Under the pieces are notes generated by a model, which worked only from the letters and a program-made list of their open reading frames with translations, searched no databases and was not told where the DNA came from. Below, in pieces: positions 1-7,288 of a DNA stretch of 64,000 nucleotides (positions are counted from its first letter, which is position 1; the number at the start of each line of letters is the position of its first letter). This DNA comes from Candidatus Villigracilaceae bacterium (lineage in GTDB: Bacteria; Chloroflexota; Anaerolineae; Anaerolineales; Villigracilaceae): assembly GCA_026645935.1 (NCBI GenBank), contig JAPKMP010000002.1, forward strand, positions 186,001 through 250,000. The letters are read 5' to 3'. A program made the translations under genes and the position numbers.

Positions 1-298
1 CTGCTCCAGTGCGCTGGATCAGGATAATGCCGGTCAGATCATGTTCAAGAATACGAGTGGGGGAATTGCCGAAATCGAATCCTTCCGGCGGGAGCCCGCC
101 CACTTCACCCATTGCTTTGGCGTTTTGAATTTGCGCTTTCAAATCCAATGCTTCTTGAATTCCGCTGACAAGGCGGATCTCTTTCGCTCCACGCGAGAAC
201 GCGTACGCGGCTGTGGAGAATGCGCGCAACACGTCTATGACAAGGACGATGCCTGTGGCTTCATGGCAATCGTCGAGTGTGTAGTGATGGAATTTCAT
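1..298 (-). CDS. comB: 2-phosphosulfolactate phosphatase, ComB family (N-terminal part, runs off window)
   Basis: Reading the minus strand from ATG at 298 gives 99 codons without a stop to the window edge. The translation contains IDVLRAFSTAAYAFSRGA, a segment GEVGGLPPEGFDFGNSPTRI and a LIQRTGA stretch. These match the conserved blocks of ComB as I know the family. ComB hydrolyses 2-phosphosulfolactate to sulfolactate and phosphate; in methanogens this belongs to coenzyme M synthesis, and in bacteria its role is less settled. The ATG follows the stop of the upstream dehydrogenase gene by a single base, so the two are probably translated from one message. The C-terminal half is outside the window. 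Family assignment is firm; the physiological role is inference. Confidence 0.85.
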   Translation of the reverse strand, partial: MKFHHYTLDDCHEATGIVLVIDVLRAFSTAAYAFSRGAKEIRLVSGIQEALDLKAQIQNAKAMGEVGGLPPEGFDFGNSPTRILEHDLTGIILIQRTGA

Positions 299-299
299 T

Positions 300-1301
300 T
301 TAGTATTCAAATATGACCTGTATCGCCTCTTGCGGGTGTTCATCCAGCAGTTGATATGCCCCGGCGGCGTCTTTCAACGAATAGCGATGCGTGATCCACT
401 TCTGCGGCTGGATTCTTTCCAGCGCCTGCCATGCCGCGCCGAAGCGACGGGATTTGTCCCAGCGTCCGCTTAACTCTGGTGAGATCGTGCTGACCTGCGA
501 AGAAATGAGTTTGATGCGTGACCGGTGGAATGAACCGCCGAGGTCGATCTCCGAGCGTTTTTGCCCGTACCACGAGCCGATGACAATTCTTCCGCTAAAA
601 GCAGTGCATTCGATGGCGGTATTCAACACGGTAGGGGTGCCGGTGAGTTCGAAAACCAAGTCAAAGGGTTGAAGGTTGAAGGCCGAAGGTTGAAGGTCGT
701 GGGGAGAGAGATTTTTGACCTTTGACCCTCGACCTTCGACGTTGAGCGCCTTCCTTCTCAAATCTATCGAATCCACAACGGTCAAATTTTCGAGTGGAAA
801 CTCGCTTAGCAATGAAGCCGTCAACAAACCCACCACACCTTGTCCCAACACTAAAACTCGTTCACCTAAAACTGGAGCGCCATCTTGCACCAGGTTTACA
901 GCCGTTTCCATGTTTGGAAGGAAGCAGGCGTTTTCGGGAGAGAGGGAATGAGGAATTGCGAATAGATTTTCAGGTTTGGCAGCAAAATGCGTAGTATGCG
1001 GCTGAAATGAGAAGACAATTTTTCCCTTCCATTCCGTATCTATCAACTTACCAATGTCCTGCACAACACCCACACATGCATATCCATATGCCAGCGGATA
1101 CTTCAGCTCACTGCTGACCGCATCATGCGCATCGTGAAGCGATGGAAATTCGCCGCGATAGACCAGCATCTCCGTCCCGGCACTGATGGCGGAACAGAGC
1201 GATTCCACCAGGACTTCGTCATCCCTCAAGGGCGGCAGGGCCGTTTCGCATATCTCCACCCGACGGGGCGCGGTAAACATAAGGGTCCTGGCAGCAGGCA
1301 T
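300..1301 (-). CDS. MDR-family (zinc-type alcohol dehydrogenase-like) oxidoreductase
   Basis: A 333-residue protein of the medium-chain dehydrogenase/reductase superfamily, with a GroES-like N-terminal half and a Rossmann motif GQGVVG at residues 153-158. The opening LMFTAPRRVEI and the SAISAGTEMLVYRGEFP block resemble the subgroup related to bacteriochlorophyllide dehydrogenase BchC. The usual catalytic-zinc cysteine and structural-zinc cysteine quartet are not evident. Substrate unknown. Residues about 186-214, just after the nucleotide-binding strand, are a low-complexity insertion (SKVKNLSPHDLQPSAFNLQ) encoded by a repeat. The start at 1301 was kept because the family usually has several residues before the FTAP block; ATG at 1280, with AGGA in front, is an alternative. 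comB follows one base after the stop. Confidence 0.75.
   Translation of the reverse strand: MPAARTLMFTAPRRVEICETALPPLRDDEVLVESLCSAISAGTEMLVYRGEFPSLHDAHDAVSSELKYPLAYGYACVGVVQDIGKLIDTEWKGKIVFSFQPHTTHFAAKPENLFAIPHSLSPENACFLPNMETAVNLVQDGAPVLGERVLVLGQGVVGLLTASLLSEFPLENLTVVDSIDLRRKALNVEGRGSKVKNLSPHDLQPSAFNLQPFDLVFELTGTPTVLNTAIECTAFSGRIVIGSWYGQKRSEIDLGGSFHRSRIKLISSQVSTISPELSGRWDKSRRFGAAWQALERIQPQKWITHRYSLKDAAGAYQLLDEHPQEAIQVIFEY
661..745. repeat. Low-complexity direct/inverted repeat inserted in-frame in the MDR gene
   Basis: Direct copies of GGTTGAAGG / CGAAGGTTGAAGG are followed by the inverse form (GACCTTTGACCCTCGACC) around a short spacer. The stretch keeps the reading frame of the dehydrogenase and adds about 28 residues that the fold does not need. 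Confidence 0.6.
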
Positions 1302-1324
1302 GGACGAAGTTTAACATAAACGAA

Positions 1325-1343
1325 GACAGCCCTGGCGGCTGTC
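1325..1343 (-). terminator. Possible terminator after the PilZ gene
   Basis: A 7-bp stem (GACAGCC / GGCTGTC) lies just downstream of the PilZ gene on the minus strand, followed by a weak T-rich stretch. The U-tract is poor, so this is tentative. Confidence 0.35.
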
Positions 1344-1363
1344 ATTTCGATTTGAAATTCCCA

Positions 1364-1753
1364 TCATGATTTGGGACCCGGTCCGCGCGTGGGATATTTT
1401 GGGACGTCTCGCCGGAATTCATAGTTTTCGATGATCGACTCGATCAGGCTCTTCTGTTGGGGGGTGATTTCCCTGAACTCGAAACCGATGTTGAAATACT
1501 GTGGGCTGAGGTCCTGCTGGCACCAGGCGACCCGGGTCGCAAGACTCATGCGTGTGGAGTTGATCTCCGGCAGGTCGGGCAGTTCGATGGCAAGTGTGAT
1601 CTCGGTCTCGGGTTTAATGGGCTTTTCGCTGATGATCATTGCCCCCGATACGGTCAGGTCGCCAAGGTACCCGATCAGATTTCCCCCGTAAAGATCGAAC
1701 ACCTGCGTGTACGCCACCAGATTCTTTCTTTCCTGTTTACGTCGTTCTTGCAT
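1364..1753 (-). CDS. PilZ domain protein (c-di-GMP binding)
   Basis: A 129-residue single-domain protein. The N-terminus carries ERRKQERKN, matching the RxxxR loop of PilZ domains, and residues near 32-37 read DLTVSG, matching the D/NxSxxG motif with Thr in place of Ser. Both motifs contact cyclic di-GMP in known PilZ domains, so this is probably a small receptor that relays c-di-GMP level to a partner such as a motility or surface-polymer machine. The target is not shown by the neighbours. GAGGT stands just before the ATG. The divergently oriented PIG-L gene starts about 75 bp away. Confidence 0.85.
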   Translation of the reverse strand: MQERRKQERKNLVAYTQVFDLYGGNLIGYLGDLTVSGAMIISEKPIKPETEITLAIELPDLPEINSTRMSLATRVAWCQQDLSPQYFNIGFEFREITPQQKSLIESIIENYEFRRDVPKYPTRGPGPKS

Positions 1754-1829
1754 AAGACCTCATGTTTGCCCAAGTGTACAGGAAGGGTGCTGCGTCTTTC
1801 ATTGCTGTTATATGGTAAAAATAAACCCG

Positions 1830-2564
1830 ATGCGTTGGATTTATCTTTCCCCCCATCTCGATGACGCCGCGCTCTCCGCTGGCGGCTGGATCTACGATCA
1901 AACCCGGGCGGGCATTCCAGTCGAAATCTGGACCATCATGTGCGGATTTCCAAAGACCAGGAAACTTTCACCGTTTGCGGAATATCTTCATAACCAATGG
2001 GGCATGGCATCCGCGAGGGATGTGGTAAGCGGGCGGCGAACCGAGGATAAAAACGCGGCGTTCGTTCTCGGCGCAAAGGCACGGCATTTCGATTTTCTCG
2101 ATTGCATCTACCGGCAGGACAGGAACGGCGACTGGCTTTATTACAGTATTTTCGTCGACCCATTACCCGGCGAAGCGGATTTGCCCCGCCACATAGCCGA
2201 TGCGGTCCGCGCTCGCCTCAAACCGGATGATAAACTGATCTGTCAACTCGGCATTGGCAAACACATCGACCATGTCACCGTGCGGCTGGCCGCGGAACTG
2301 GTCGGACGTCCGCTCCATTACGTGGCAGACATCCCCTATCTATTCGACTATCCGAAGCAGCTCGCACCGAAAACAGCCGGGTTGAGGCGAAAGGTCGAAC
2401 GGGTGAGCAGAGCAGGTTTGAAGGCTTGGAAAGAGGCGGTTCTGGCGTATGAATCCCAAATTACCATGCTGTTCAAGAATCCCGGGCAGATGCGAAAATT
2501 TATCAATGCGCATTATTCAAAGTACGAGGGCATCCCAATCTGGCGAAAAAAGGGTCAAAAATAA
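1830..2564 (+). CDS. PIG-L family deacetylase
   Basis: A LmbE/PIG-L-type metal-dependent deacetylase of 244 residues from the ATG at 1830. It begins MRWIYLSPHLDDAALSAGG; the SPHLDDAALSAGG block is the family zinc-binding PHxDD signature. A second ligand His is probably in GIGKHIDHVTVR. Such enzymes remove N-acetyl groups from GlcNAc-type sugars in GPI anchors, mycothiol or bacillithiol, or tailor antibiotics. No neighbour identifies the substrate. The frame is open back to 1707, but that would overlap the PilZ gene; ATG at 1812 is possible. I prefer 1830 because a TAAAAT-like box lies immediately upstream, as in front of several genes here that look leaderless. Confidence 0.8.
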   Translation: MRWIYLSPHLDDAALSAGGWIYDQTRAGIPVEIWTIMCGFPKTRKLSPFAEYLHNQWGMASARDVVSGRRTEDKNAAFVLGAKARHFDFLDCIYRQDRNGDWLYYSIFVDPLPGEADLPRHIADAVRARLKPDDKLICQLGIGKHIDHVTVRLAAELVGRPLHYVADIPYLFDYPKQLAPKTAGLRRKVERVSRAGLKAWKEAVLAYESQITMLFKNPGQMRKFINAHYSKYEGIPIWRKKGQK

Positions 2565-2579
2565 CAGGACTTTTGGGAC

Positions 2580-2608
2580 TTGAAACAGCGTTAAAAACAT
2601 GATATAGT
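2580..2608 (+). promoter_or_regulatory. Sigma-70-type promoter of greA
   Basis: TTGAAA at 2580-2585, a 17-bp spacer and TATAGT at 2603-2608 preceded by TG (extended -10). Transcription should start near 2615, giving a leader of about 80 nt. Confidence 0.75.
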
Positions 2609-2618
2609 ATGCGCGATT

Positions 2619-2645
2619 TTCCGGACATTACCACCGGAATTTTTT
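2619..2645 (+). promoter_or_regulatory. Terminator-like hairpin in the greA leader (possible attenuator)
   Basis: TTCCGG at 2619-2624 and CCGGAA at 2634-2639 form a 6-bp stem followed directly by six T, only a few bases after the expected start site. A second hairpin (TTGCATC / GATGCAA) follows before the ATG. This could abort most transcripts within the leader. Confidence 0.5.
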
Positions 2646-2696
2646 CATCATTGCATCTCGGTAGGGGATGCAAAATTCATTTAGCAGGACAGTACC

Positions 2697-3167
2697 ATGC
2701 CAACCAATTTCCTTACCAAAGAGGGTTACGACAAACTGCAGGAGGAGCTCGATCACCTGCGGACCGTAAAACGCCAGGAAGTTGCCGCGCGCTTGCATGA
2801 AGCCATGGAGGGCGGGGAGCTGATCGAGAACGCCGAATATGAAGCCGCCAAGAATGAGCAGGCTTTTGTCGAGGGGCGTATTCAGGAACTGGATCTCTTG
2901 CTTGCCACCGCACAGATCATCGAAGAGAACGGCAAGGGAAAAAAGAACGATACCATCCAGGTCGGCTCGAAGGTGACCATCAAGGAAGGCAACTACGAAG
3001 CCGAGACTTTCACCATCGTGGGCGCCGCGGAAGCCAACCCGCGCGAAGGAAAGATCTCTAACGAATCGCCGATCGGTAAAGCCATCATCGGTCACAAATT
3101 GGGCGATACGGTAAAAGTGGAAACCCCCGGCGGAACGTACAACGTCAAGATCCTCAAAGTCGGTTGA
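2697..3167 (+). CDS. greA: Transcription elongation factor GreA
   Basis: A 156-residue protein of normal GreA length. The N-terminal coiled coil (residues 1-75) contains GELIENAEYEAAKNEQ, the tip region whose acidic residues reach the RNA polymerase active site through the secondary channel and stimulate cleavage of backtracked RNA. The C-terminal FKBP-like domain includes ESPIGKAIIGHKLGD and ends VKILKVG, both typical. The ATG follows AGGACAGTACC. The gene is monocistronic: it has its own promoter with a structured leader, and a strong terminator follows. lysS downstream has a separate -10 box. Confidence 0.97.
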   Translation: MPTNFLTKEGYDKLQEELDHLRTVKRQEVAARLHEAMEGGELIENAEYEAAKNEQAFVEGRIQELDLLLATAQIIEENGKGKKNDTIQVGSKVTIKEGNYEAETFTIVGAAEANPREGKISNESPIGKAIIGHKLGDTVKVETPGGTYNVKILKVG

Positions 3168-3185
3168 CCGGGACGCGACGTATTG

Positions 3186-3219
3186 CCCCGCGTCTGTGTA
3201 TTGGATGCGGGGTTTTTTT
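3186..3219 (+). terminator. Intrinsic terminator of greA
   Basis: Stem CCCCGCGTC / GATGCGGGG (9 bp with one G-T pair) followed by seven T. Confidence 0.85.
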
Positions 3220-3223
3220 ATTA

Positions 3224-3273
3224 CCCTCACCCCATCCCCTCTCCCAATGGAAAAGGAGCGCAGGGGTGAGGGG
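3224..3273. repeat. Palindromic CCCTCACCCC...GGGGTGAGGG repeat (intergenic copy)
   Basis: Outer arms CCCTCACCCC and GGGGTGAGGG enclose inner arms CCCCTCTCC and GGAAAAGGAG-type sequence. The same architecture recurs at 5290-5344, 11346-11380 and 43608-43660. This copy ends two bases before the -10 box of lysS, so its 3' arm occupies the position of the -35 region. Confidence 0.8.
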
Positions 3274-3274
3274 C

Positions 3275-3280
3275 TATAAT
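3275..3280 (+). promoter_or_regulatory. -10 box of lysS, ten bases before the ATG
   Basis: A perfect TATAAT lies 10 nt before the lysS start codon, so the mRNA should start within a few bases of the ATG. Confidence 0.6.
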
Positions 3281-3290
3281 AGGAAGCAGC

Positions 3291-4802
3291 ATGGCAGAAT
3301 ACAACTCCCTTGAAAGAATCCGATTGCAGAAAGTGGATGAACTCCGCGCCGAAGGCGTCGAGCCGTACCCCACACGCGCCAAACGGACGCATACCAGCGC
3401 GCAAGCGATTGCTGAATTCGAAAAGGATGAGACGAAAGAGGTGAAGGTCACGCTTGCGGGTCGCGTCCGCTCCATGCGCCCCAAGGGAAAGTTGTGTTTT
3501 GCCCACATCGAAGACGGAGACGGAAAGATCCAGTTATTCCTGCGCGTGAATGAAGTGGGGGAGGAGCGCCTCGCTTTCTTCAATAAGATGTTCGACCTCG
3601 GTGATTTTATGGAAGCCACCGGCACGATGATGCGCACCAAAGCAGGCGAAGCGTCGCTTCAGGTCCTGGACTTCACACTGCTTGCCAAATCCATTTCGCC
3701 TCTCCCCGCCGACAAGGATGTGACCCAGGAAGACGGCACTGTTGTCCGTTATGCTTCATTGGACGATGCCGAACTCCGCGCCCGCCAGCGCTACGCGGAC
3801 CTGGCTGTGAATCCCGAAGTGCGCGAGACTTTCCGCAAGCGGGCGAAACTCATCAAGTCTTTGCGCGATTTTCTCGATGGTCAAGGCTTTCTCGAAGTGG
3901 AAACGCCCGTCCTTCAACCTTTGTACGGTGGAGCGGCGGCGCGCCCGTTCGTGACGCATCACAACGAACTCGAGCAGGATATGTACCTGCGGATTTCATT
4001 CGAGTTGTATCTCAAACGCCTGCTTGTCGGCAATTTGGAAAAGGTCTACGAGATCGGGAAGGATTTCCGCAACGAGGGCGTTTCGTTCAAGCATAACCCC
4101 GAGTTCACACAGTTGGAGTTCTATTGGGCATACGCGGATTATCTGCAAGTGATGGAACTCACCGAGCAGATGGTCGTTCATGCCGTCGAGCAGGTGACCG
4201 GCTCCACGAAAATTCGATACGGAGAGCATGAGATCGAGTTCAAACCGCCGTGGCGTCGGCTTGAAATGCGTCAGGGTATCCTTGAGACAAGCGGAATCGA
4301 TATCGCCGAGCACAGGACGGCTGAGGCGTTGTTAAAAGCCATTAAAGAGAAACAGCCCAAGGCGGCGCCTGATCCGAAAGCGACGCGCGGCAAATTGGTC
4401 GATTTCCTGTTGAGCGAATTCCTCGAGCCGACCCTCATCCAGCCGACCTTCCTTTATAACTATCCGCGTGATATTTCACCGCTGGCAAAATCCATCCCCG
4501 GCGATCCCCTGACGGTGGAACGCTTCGAGGGCTACGTGGCGGGATTCGAATTGTGCAACGCCTTCACCGAGTTGAACGATCCGCTCGACCAGGAATCCCG
4601 CTTCCTCGAAATGGGACGTGACTACGAAGCCGATGACGAAGAGAAGCACCCGCTCGATGAAGATTATTTGCGAGCCATGCGTTATGGGATGCCGCCCAAC
4701 GGCGGTTTTGGCATGGGCGTGGACCGGCTTGCCATGCTGGTGACGAACAAACAATCCATCCGGGATGTGCTCTTGTTCCCGGCGCTGAGGAAGGAAGAAT
4801 AG
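3291..4802 (+). CDS. lysS: Lysyl-tRNA synthetase, class II
   Basis: A 503-residue class II synthetase that charges tRNA-Lys. An N-terminal OB-fold anticodon-binding domain lies at about residues 55-150. Motif 2 is FRNEGVSFKHNPEFTQLE, and motif 3 near the C-terminus is GFGMGVDRLAMLVT followed by SIRDVLLFPALR, the usual LysS ending. The THHNELEQDMYLRISFELYLKRL stretch, here split over the active-site entrance, is also diagnostic. Length is normal and no insertion is seen. The start at 3291 gives the expected MAEYNSLERIRLQK beginning. A strong terminator follows, so the gene stands alone. A tRNA-Lys gene occurs 40 kb further on in this window. Confidence 0.97.
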   Translation: MAEYNSLERIRLQKVDELRAEGVEPYPTRAKRTHTSAQAIAEFEKDETKEVKVTLAGRVRSMRPKGKLCFAHIEDGDGKIQLFLRVNEVGEERLAFFNKMFDLGDFMEATGTMMRTKAGEASLQVLDFTLLAKSISPLPADKDVTQEDGTVVRYASLDDAELRARQRYADLAVNPEVRETFRKRAKLIKSLRDFLDGQGFLEVETPVLQPLYGGAAARPFVTHHNELEQDMYLRISFELYLKRLLVGNLEKVYEIGKDFRNEGVSFKHNPEFTQLEFYWAYADYLQVMELTEQMVVHAVEQVTGSTKIRYGEHEIEFKPPWRRLEMRQGILETSGIDIAEHRTAEALLKAIKEKQPKAAPDPKATRGKLVDFLLSEFLEPTLIQPTFLYNYPRDISPLAKSIPGDPLTVERFEGYVAGFELCNAFTELNDPLDQESRFLEMGRDYEADDEEKHPLDEDYLRAMRYGMPPNGGFGMGVDRLAMLVTNKQSIRDVLLFPALRKEE

Positions 4803-4806
4803 TGTA

Positions 4807-4834
4807 AGAGGCGGATTTATATCCGCCTCTTTTT
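4807..4834 (+). terminator. Intrinsic terminator of lysS
   Basis: Ten-base stem AGAGGCGGAT / ATCCGCCTCT with a 4-nt loop, then TTTT. Confidence 0.9.
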
Positions 4835-4844
4835 ATTCCACAGG

Positions 4845-4850
4845 TAAAAT
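4845..4850 (+). promoter_or_regulatory. -10-like box of kynU, six bases before the ATG
   Basis: GGTAAAAT ends six bases before the kynU ATG, where a sigma-70 start site would coincide with the A of the ATG. This suggests a leaderless message. Confidence 0.5.
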
Positions 4851-4856
4851 ATCTCC

Positions 4857-6182
4857 ATGGTCAACTTCTCCACTTCCCGCGATTTCGCCTTTCAACTCGA
4901 TGCCAAGGATAAACTTGCCTCATTCAAAGAGGCGTTTGTCATTCCAGACCCAAGCCTCGTCTACTTTGACGGCAACTCGCTTGGCATGATGCCCAAAATA
5001 GCACAGGAAAAATCGCGCCAAATTGTAGATGAGCAATGGGGCAAGGATCTCATCCGCGGCTGGAACAAAGGCTGGTGGGAAGCCCCAGCCCGCGTGGGGG
5101 ATAAGATCGGCGGCTTGATTGGAGCCGCGCCTGGTCAAACCCTCGTCAGCGATACCGTCTCGGTCAATCTCTTCAAACTTGCCACTTCCGCGCTTACATT
5201 GCAATCGAACAAGACCCGCGTCATCACAGATACTTTCAACTTCCCATCCGATCTTTATATTTTACAGGGCATCAATAATTTACTATCCTCCTCACCCCGC
5301 CTTCGGCACCCCTCTCCCATCGGGAGAGGGGACGGGGGTGAGGGCTACGAGATCATCCGCATCGGCGCAACTGATAGCGACATAACGCCAGACCTTTCCG
5401 CGCTCGAATCCGCCATCGACGAAAACACCGCGCTTGTCACGCTCTCGCACGTTGTTTTCAAAAGCGGTTACATCTATGACATGCGGCGCATTACCGACCT
5501 TGCCCACAAAAAAGGCGCGCTTGTCCTATGGGACCTCAGCCACTCCGTCGGCTCCGTGCCCGTCCATCTCGACGATTGCAACGCAGACTTCGCCATCGGC
5601 TGCACCTACAAATATCTTAACGGCGGTCCCGGCGCGCCCGCATTCCTTTACGTCAATAAAAAAATCCAGGAAAAATTATCGTCGCCCATCTGGGGATGGT
5701 GGGGTCAAAAAAATCCCTTCGACTTCGATCTTGAATACACCCCCGCCCCCGGCGCGCAGCGTTTCATGGTCGGCACCCAACCGATGATCTCATTACTCAC
5801 CATGGAAGCCGCCCTCGAACCGATTCTTCAAGCAGGCATGGATTCACTCCGCGAAAAATCCATCCTGATGACGGACTTCGCCTCTTTCTTAACCGGGGCT
5901 TGGCTTGTCCCCTTCGGTTTTTCATTAGGCTCGCCAGTTGACCCTGCCATCCGCGGATCGCACCTCTCCATCCGCCACCCCGAAGGCTACCGCATCAACC
6001 GCGCCCTCATCGAAGAGATGAACGTCATCCCCGACTTCCGCGCGCCCGATAATCTTCGCCTCGGCTTTGCCCCGCTTTATCTTTCATTTGCGGATGTGTG
6101 GGAAGGCTTTGACCGAATCCGCCGTGTGATGGAGGAAAAGCGTTACGAGAAATATCCCCTACAAAAATTGACGGTGACGTAG
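4857..6182 (+). CDS. kynU: Kynureninase
   Basis: A 441-residue PLP enzyme of aminotransferase fold type I that cleaves kynurenine to anthranilate and alanine. Family marks are VYFDGNSLGMMP at the substrate site, WDLSHSVGSVP, and GCTYKYLNGGPGAPAFLYV with the Schiff-base lysine in YKYLN. The C-terminal NLRLGFAPLYLSFADVW is also typical. Residues about 145-163 (SPRLRHPSPIGRGDGGEG) do not belong to the family; they are encoded by a palindromic repeat inserted in-frame between a helix and the EIIRI strand. No tryptophan dioxygenase or formamidase gene lies beside it, so the pathway context is not visible here. The gene has its own -10 box and stands alone. Confidence 0.93.
   Translation: MVNFSTSRDFAFQLDAKDKLASFKEAFVIPDPSLVYFDGNSLGMMPKIAQEKSRQIVDEQWGKDLIRGWNKGWWEAPARVGDKIGGLIGAAPGQTLVSDTVSVNLFKLATSALTLQSNKTRVITDTFNFPSDLYILQGINNLLSSSPRLRHPSPIGRGDGGEGYEIIRIGATDSDITPDLSALESAIDENTALVTLSHVVFKSGYIYDMRRITDLAHKKGALVLWDLSHSVGSVPVHLDDCNADFAIGCTYKYLNGGPGAPAFLYVNKKIQEKLSSPIWGWWGQKNPFDFDLEYTPAPGAQRFMVGTQPMISLLTMEAALEPILQAGMDSLREKSILMTDFASFLTGAWLVPFGFSLGSPVDPAIRGSHLSIRHPEGYRINRALIEEMNVIPDFRAPDNLRLGFAPLYLSFADVWEGFDRIRRVMEEKRYEKYPLQKLTVT
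5290..5344. repeat. Palindromic CCTCACCCC repeat inside kynU
   Basis: A 55-bp copy of the CCTCACCCC...GGGGTGAGGG family with inner arms CCCCTCTCCC / GGGAGAGGGG. It is translated in-frame as part of kynureninase. Confidence 0.85.
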
Positions 6183-6212
6183 CGAATTTATCGCTTAAGC
6201 ACATTGAGCAAA

Positions 6213-6262
6213 AACCGGGACGCTGTCCGCGCACTGCCGTAGGACGCGCCTGACGGACAGCA
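6213..6262 (+). repeat. Short fragment of the TIR-gene 5' region
   Basis: ACCGGGACGCTGTCCGCGCA and CGCGCCTGACGGAC match codons about 18-32 of the intact TIR gene at 8182, with an 8-base insertion (CCGTAGGA) and no start codon. It directly precedes the promoter of the DUF433 gene. Too decayed to encode anything. Confidence 0.65.
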
Positions 6263-6270
6263 ACACGTTT

Positions 6271-6287
6271 TGAGCGTTATAATATCC
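6271..6287 (+). promoter_or_regulatory. Promoter of the DUF433/DUF5615 pair, shared with mntA
   Basis: TGAGCGTTATAATATCC is identical to 7269-7285 in front of mntA and contains TATAAT at 6278-6283. Both copies come right after a TIR 5' fragment. Confidence 0.65.
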
Positions 6288-6309
6288 GCATAGGTTCAGG
6301 AGAAAGACC

Positions 6310-6621
6310 ATGCTTGCAGAAACCCGTTACGAACATATTATTCTCAACGATTTACGTGTGCCTGTCATTGAAGGGACAACTATGAAGGTTGTCGAACTCG
6401 TGTTGGCGCAGGCGGCGTATGGCTGGAGCGCGGAGGAATTACGCGAGCAGTTCCCTTACCTCACGTTGGGACAAATCTATTCCGCGCTGGCGTATTACTG
6501 GGATCATCAGAATGAATTCGACGCGGATGTTGAAGGGCGGGTTCGCAAAGTGGACAACATTCGAAAATCCATGCCTGAATCACCCTTGGTGAAACGATTG
6601 AAAGGCAAGGGGCTGATCTAA
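6310..6621 (+). CDS. DUF433 domain protein (antitoxin-like)
   Basis: A 103-residue protein. The IILNDLRVPVIEGTTMKVVELV start and the GWSAEELREQFPYLTLGQIYSALAYYWDHQ helices match DUF433, a winged-helix-like domain found in the antitoxin of type II pairs with a DUF5615 (PIN-like) partner. AGGAGA stands ten bases before the ATG. The stop overlaps the ATG of the next frame (TAATG), the usual translational coupling of such pairs. The partner is interrupted by a stop codon (see next entry), so this may be an antitoxin without an active toxin. Confidence 0.8.
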   Translation: MLAETRYEHIILNDLRVPVIEGTTMKVVELVLAQAAYGWSAEELREQFPYLTLGQIYSALAYYWDHQNEFDADVEGRVRKVDNIRKSMPESPLVKRLKGKGLI

Positions 6622-6968
6622 TGCCGGTTTCGCTTTACATGGATCACCATATTCCAAAAGCGATAACCACTAACTTGCGATTGCGGGGTGTGGATGTACT
6701 AACCTCTTATGAAGACGGCACGGATCAATTGGATGACGAACATCTGCTTCAACGAGCGCACGAATAGAAACGTGCTTTGTTTACGCAGGATGACGATCTG
6801 TTGGAGGAAGCCGCAAAATGCCACCGAGCAGGAAGGGCGTTCTCAGGTGTCATTTATGCCCACCAATTGCGAGTGACCATTGGCGTTTGTGTTCAAGATC
6901 TGGAGATTATTGCCAAAAGCTTGGACGTAGGCGAGATGGAAAATCAGGTAATTTTTCTGCCGTTGTAA
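6621..6968 (+). pseudogene. DUF5615 (PIN-like toxin-type) gene interrupted by an in-frame TAG
   Basis: From ATG 6621 the frame reads MPVSLYMDHHIPKAITTNLR and on to HLLQRAHE, then hits TAG at 6765-6767. The same frame continues KRALFTQDDDLLEEAAKC, then FSGVIYAHQLRVTIG and DLEIIAKSLDVGEMENQVIFLPL to a stop at 6968. Without the TAG it would be a normal-length DUF5615 protein of about 115 residues. The conserved early Asp (MDHH) and the TQDDD acidic cluster of the PIN-like fold lie on opposite sides of the stop. Everything else is intact, which suggests a recent nonsense mutation, a sequencing error, or much less likely readthrough. It pairs with the DUF433 gene. Confidence 0.8.
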
Positions 6969-6981
6969 AGCACGAACTAAA

Positions 6982-7251
6982 ATGACCCAGCCCAAGCGAC
7001 CATTGAAAGTCTTCCCTTCGACAAGCTCAGGACACCGCCTCTGCCACGCCCATACCCCTGCGGGGCACAAGCGCGGACCGGGACCCTGTCCGCGCACTAT
7101 ACACGTGCCTGACCAACGTCATGAGCCAAAGTCCATTTCTATCCGTGAATCCGTTATGAAGTCCACCACCGACAAACGCCCTCTCAAAGTATTCCTCTGC
7201 CACGCCCTTGCGGACCGGGACGCTGTCCGCGCACTGTACACGCGAGTATGA
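6982..7251 (+). pseudogene. Two fused truncated copies of the TIR-gene 5' end
   Basis: An 89-codon open frame contains two successive copies of the start of the TIR gene. The first (from 6982, MTQPKRPLKVF) carries a 24-base in-frame insert at about 7015-7038 that includes CCTTCGACAAGCTCAGGA, and a second hairpin insert (CCCCTGCGGGG) near 7054 that shifts it out of the TIR frame. The second (from 7156) reads MKSTTDKRPLKVFLCHALAD, then RDAVRALYTRV and a stop at 7251. Neither reaches the TIR active-site region. These are remnants, not working TIR proteins. The intergenic stretch 6969-7288 holds nothing else except the mntA promoter. Confidence 0.75.
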
Positions 7252-7268
7252 CCAACGATGGCACGGAT

Positions 7269-7285
7269 TGAGCGTTATAATATCC
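7269..7285 (+). promoter_or_regulatory. Promoter of mntA-hepT
   Basis: Same 17 bases as at 6271. TATAAT at 7276-7281 ends seven bases before the mntA ATG, so the transcript would start at or next to the start codon. Confidence 0.65.
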
Positions 7286-7288
7286 ATT

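Noticed and set aside
41-316. 91-residue plus-strand frame at the window start
   Set aside because: Shadow of comB, whose minus-strand translation has conserved family blocks.
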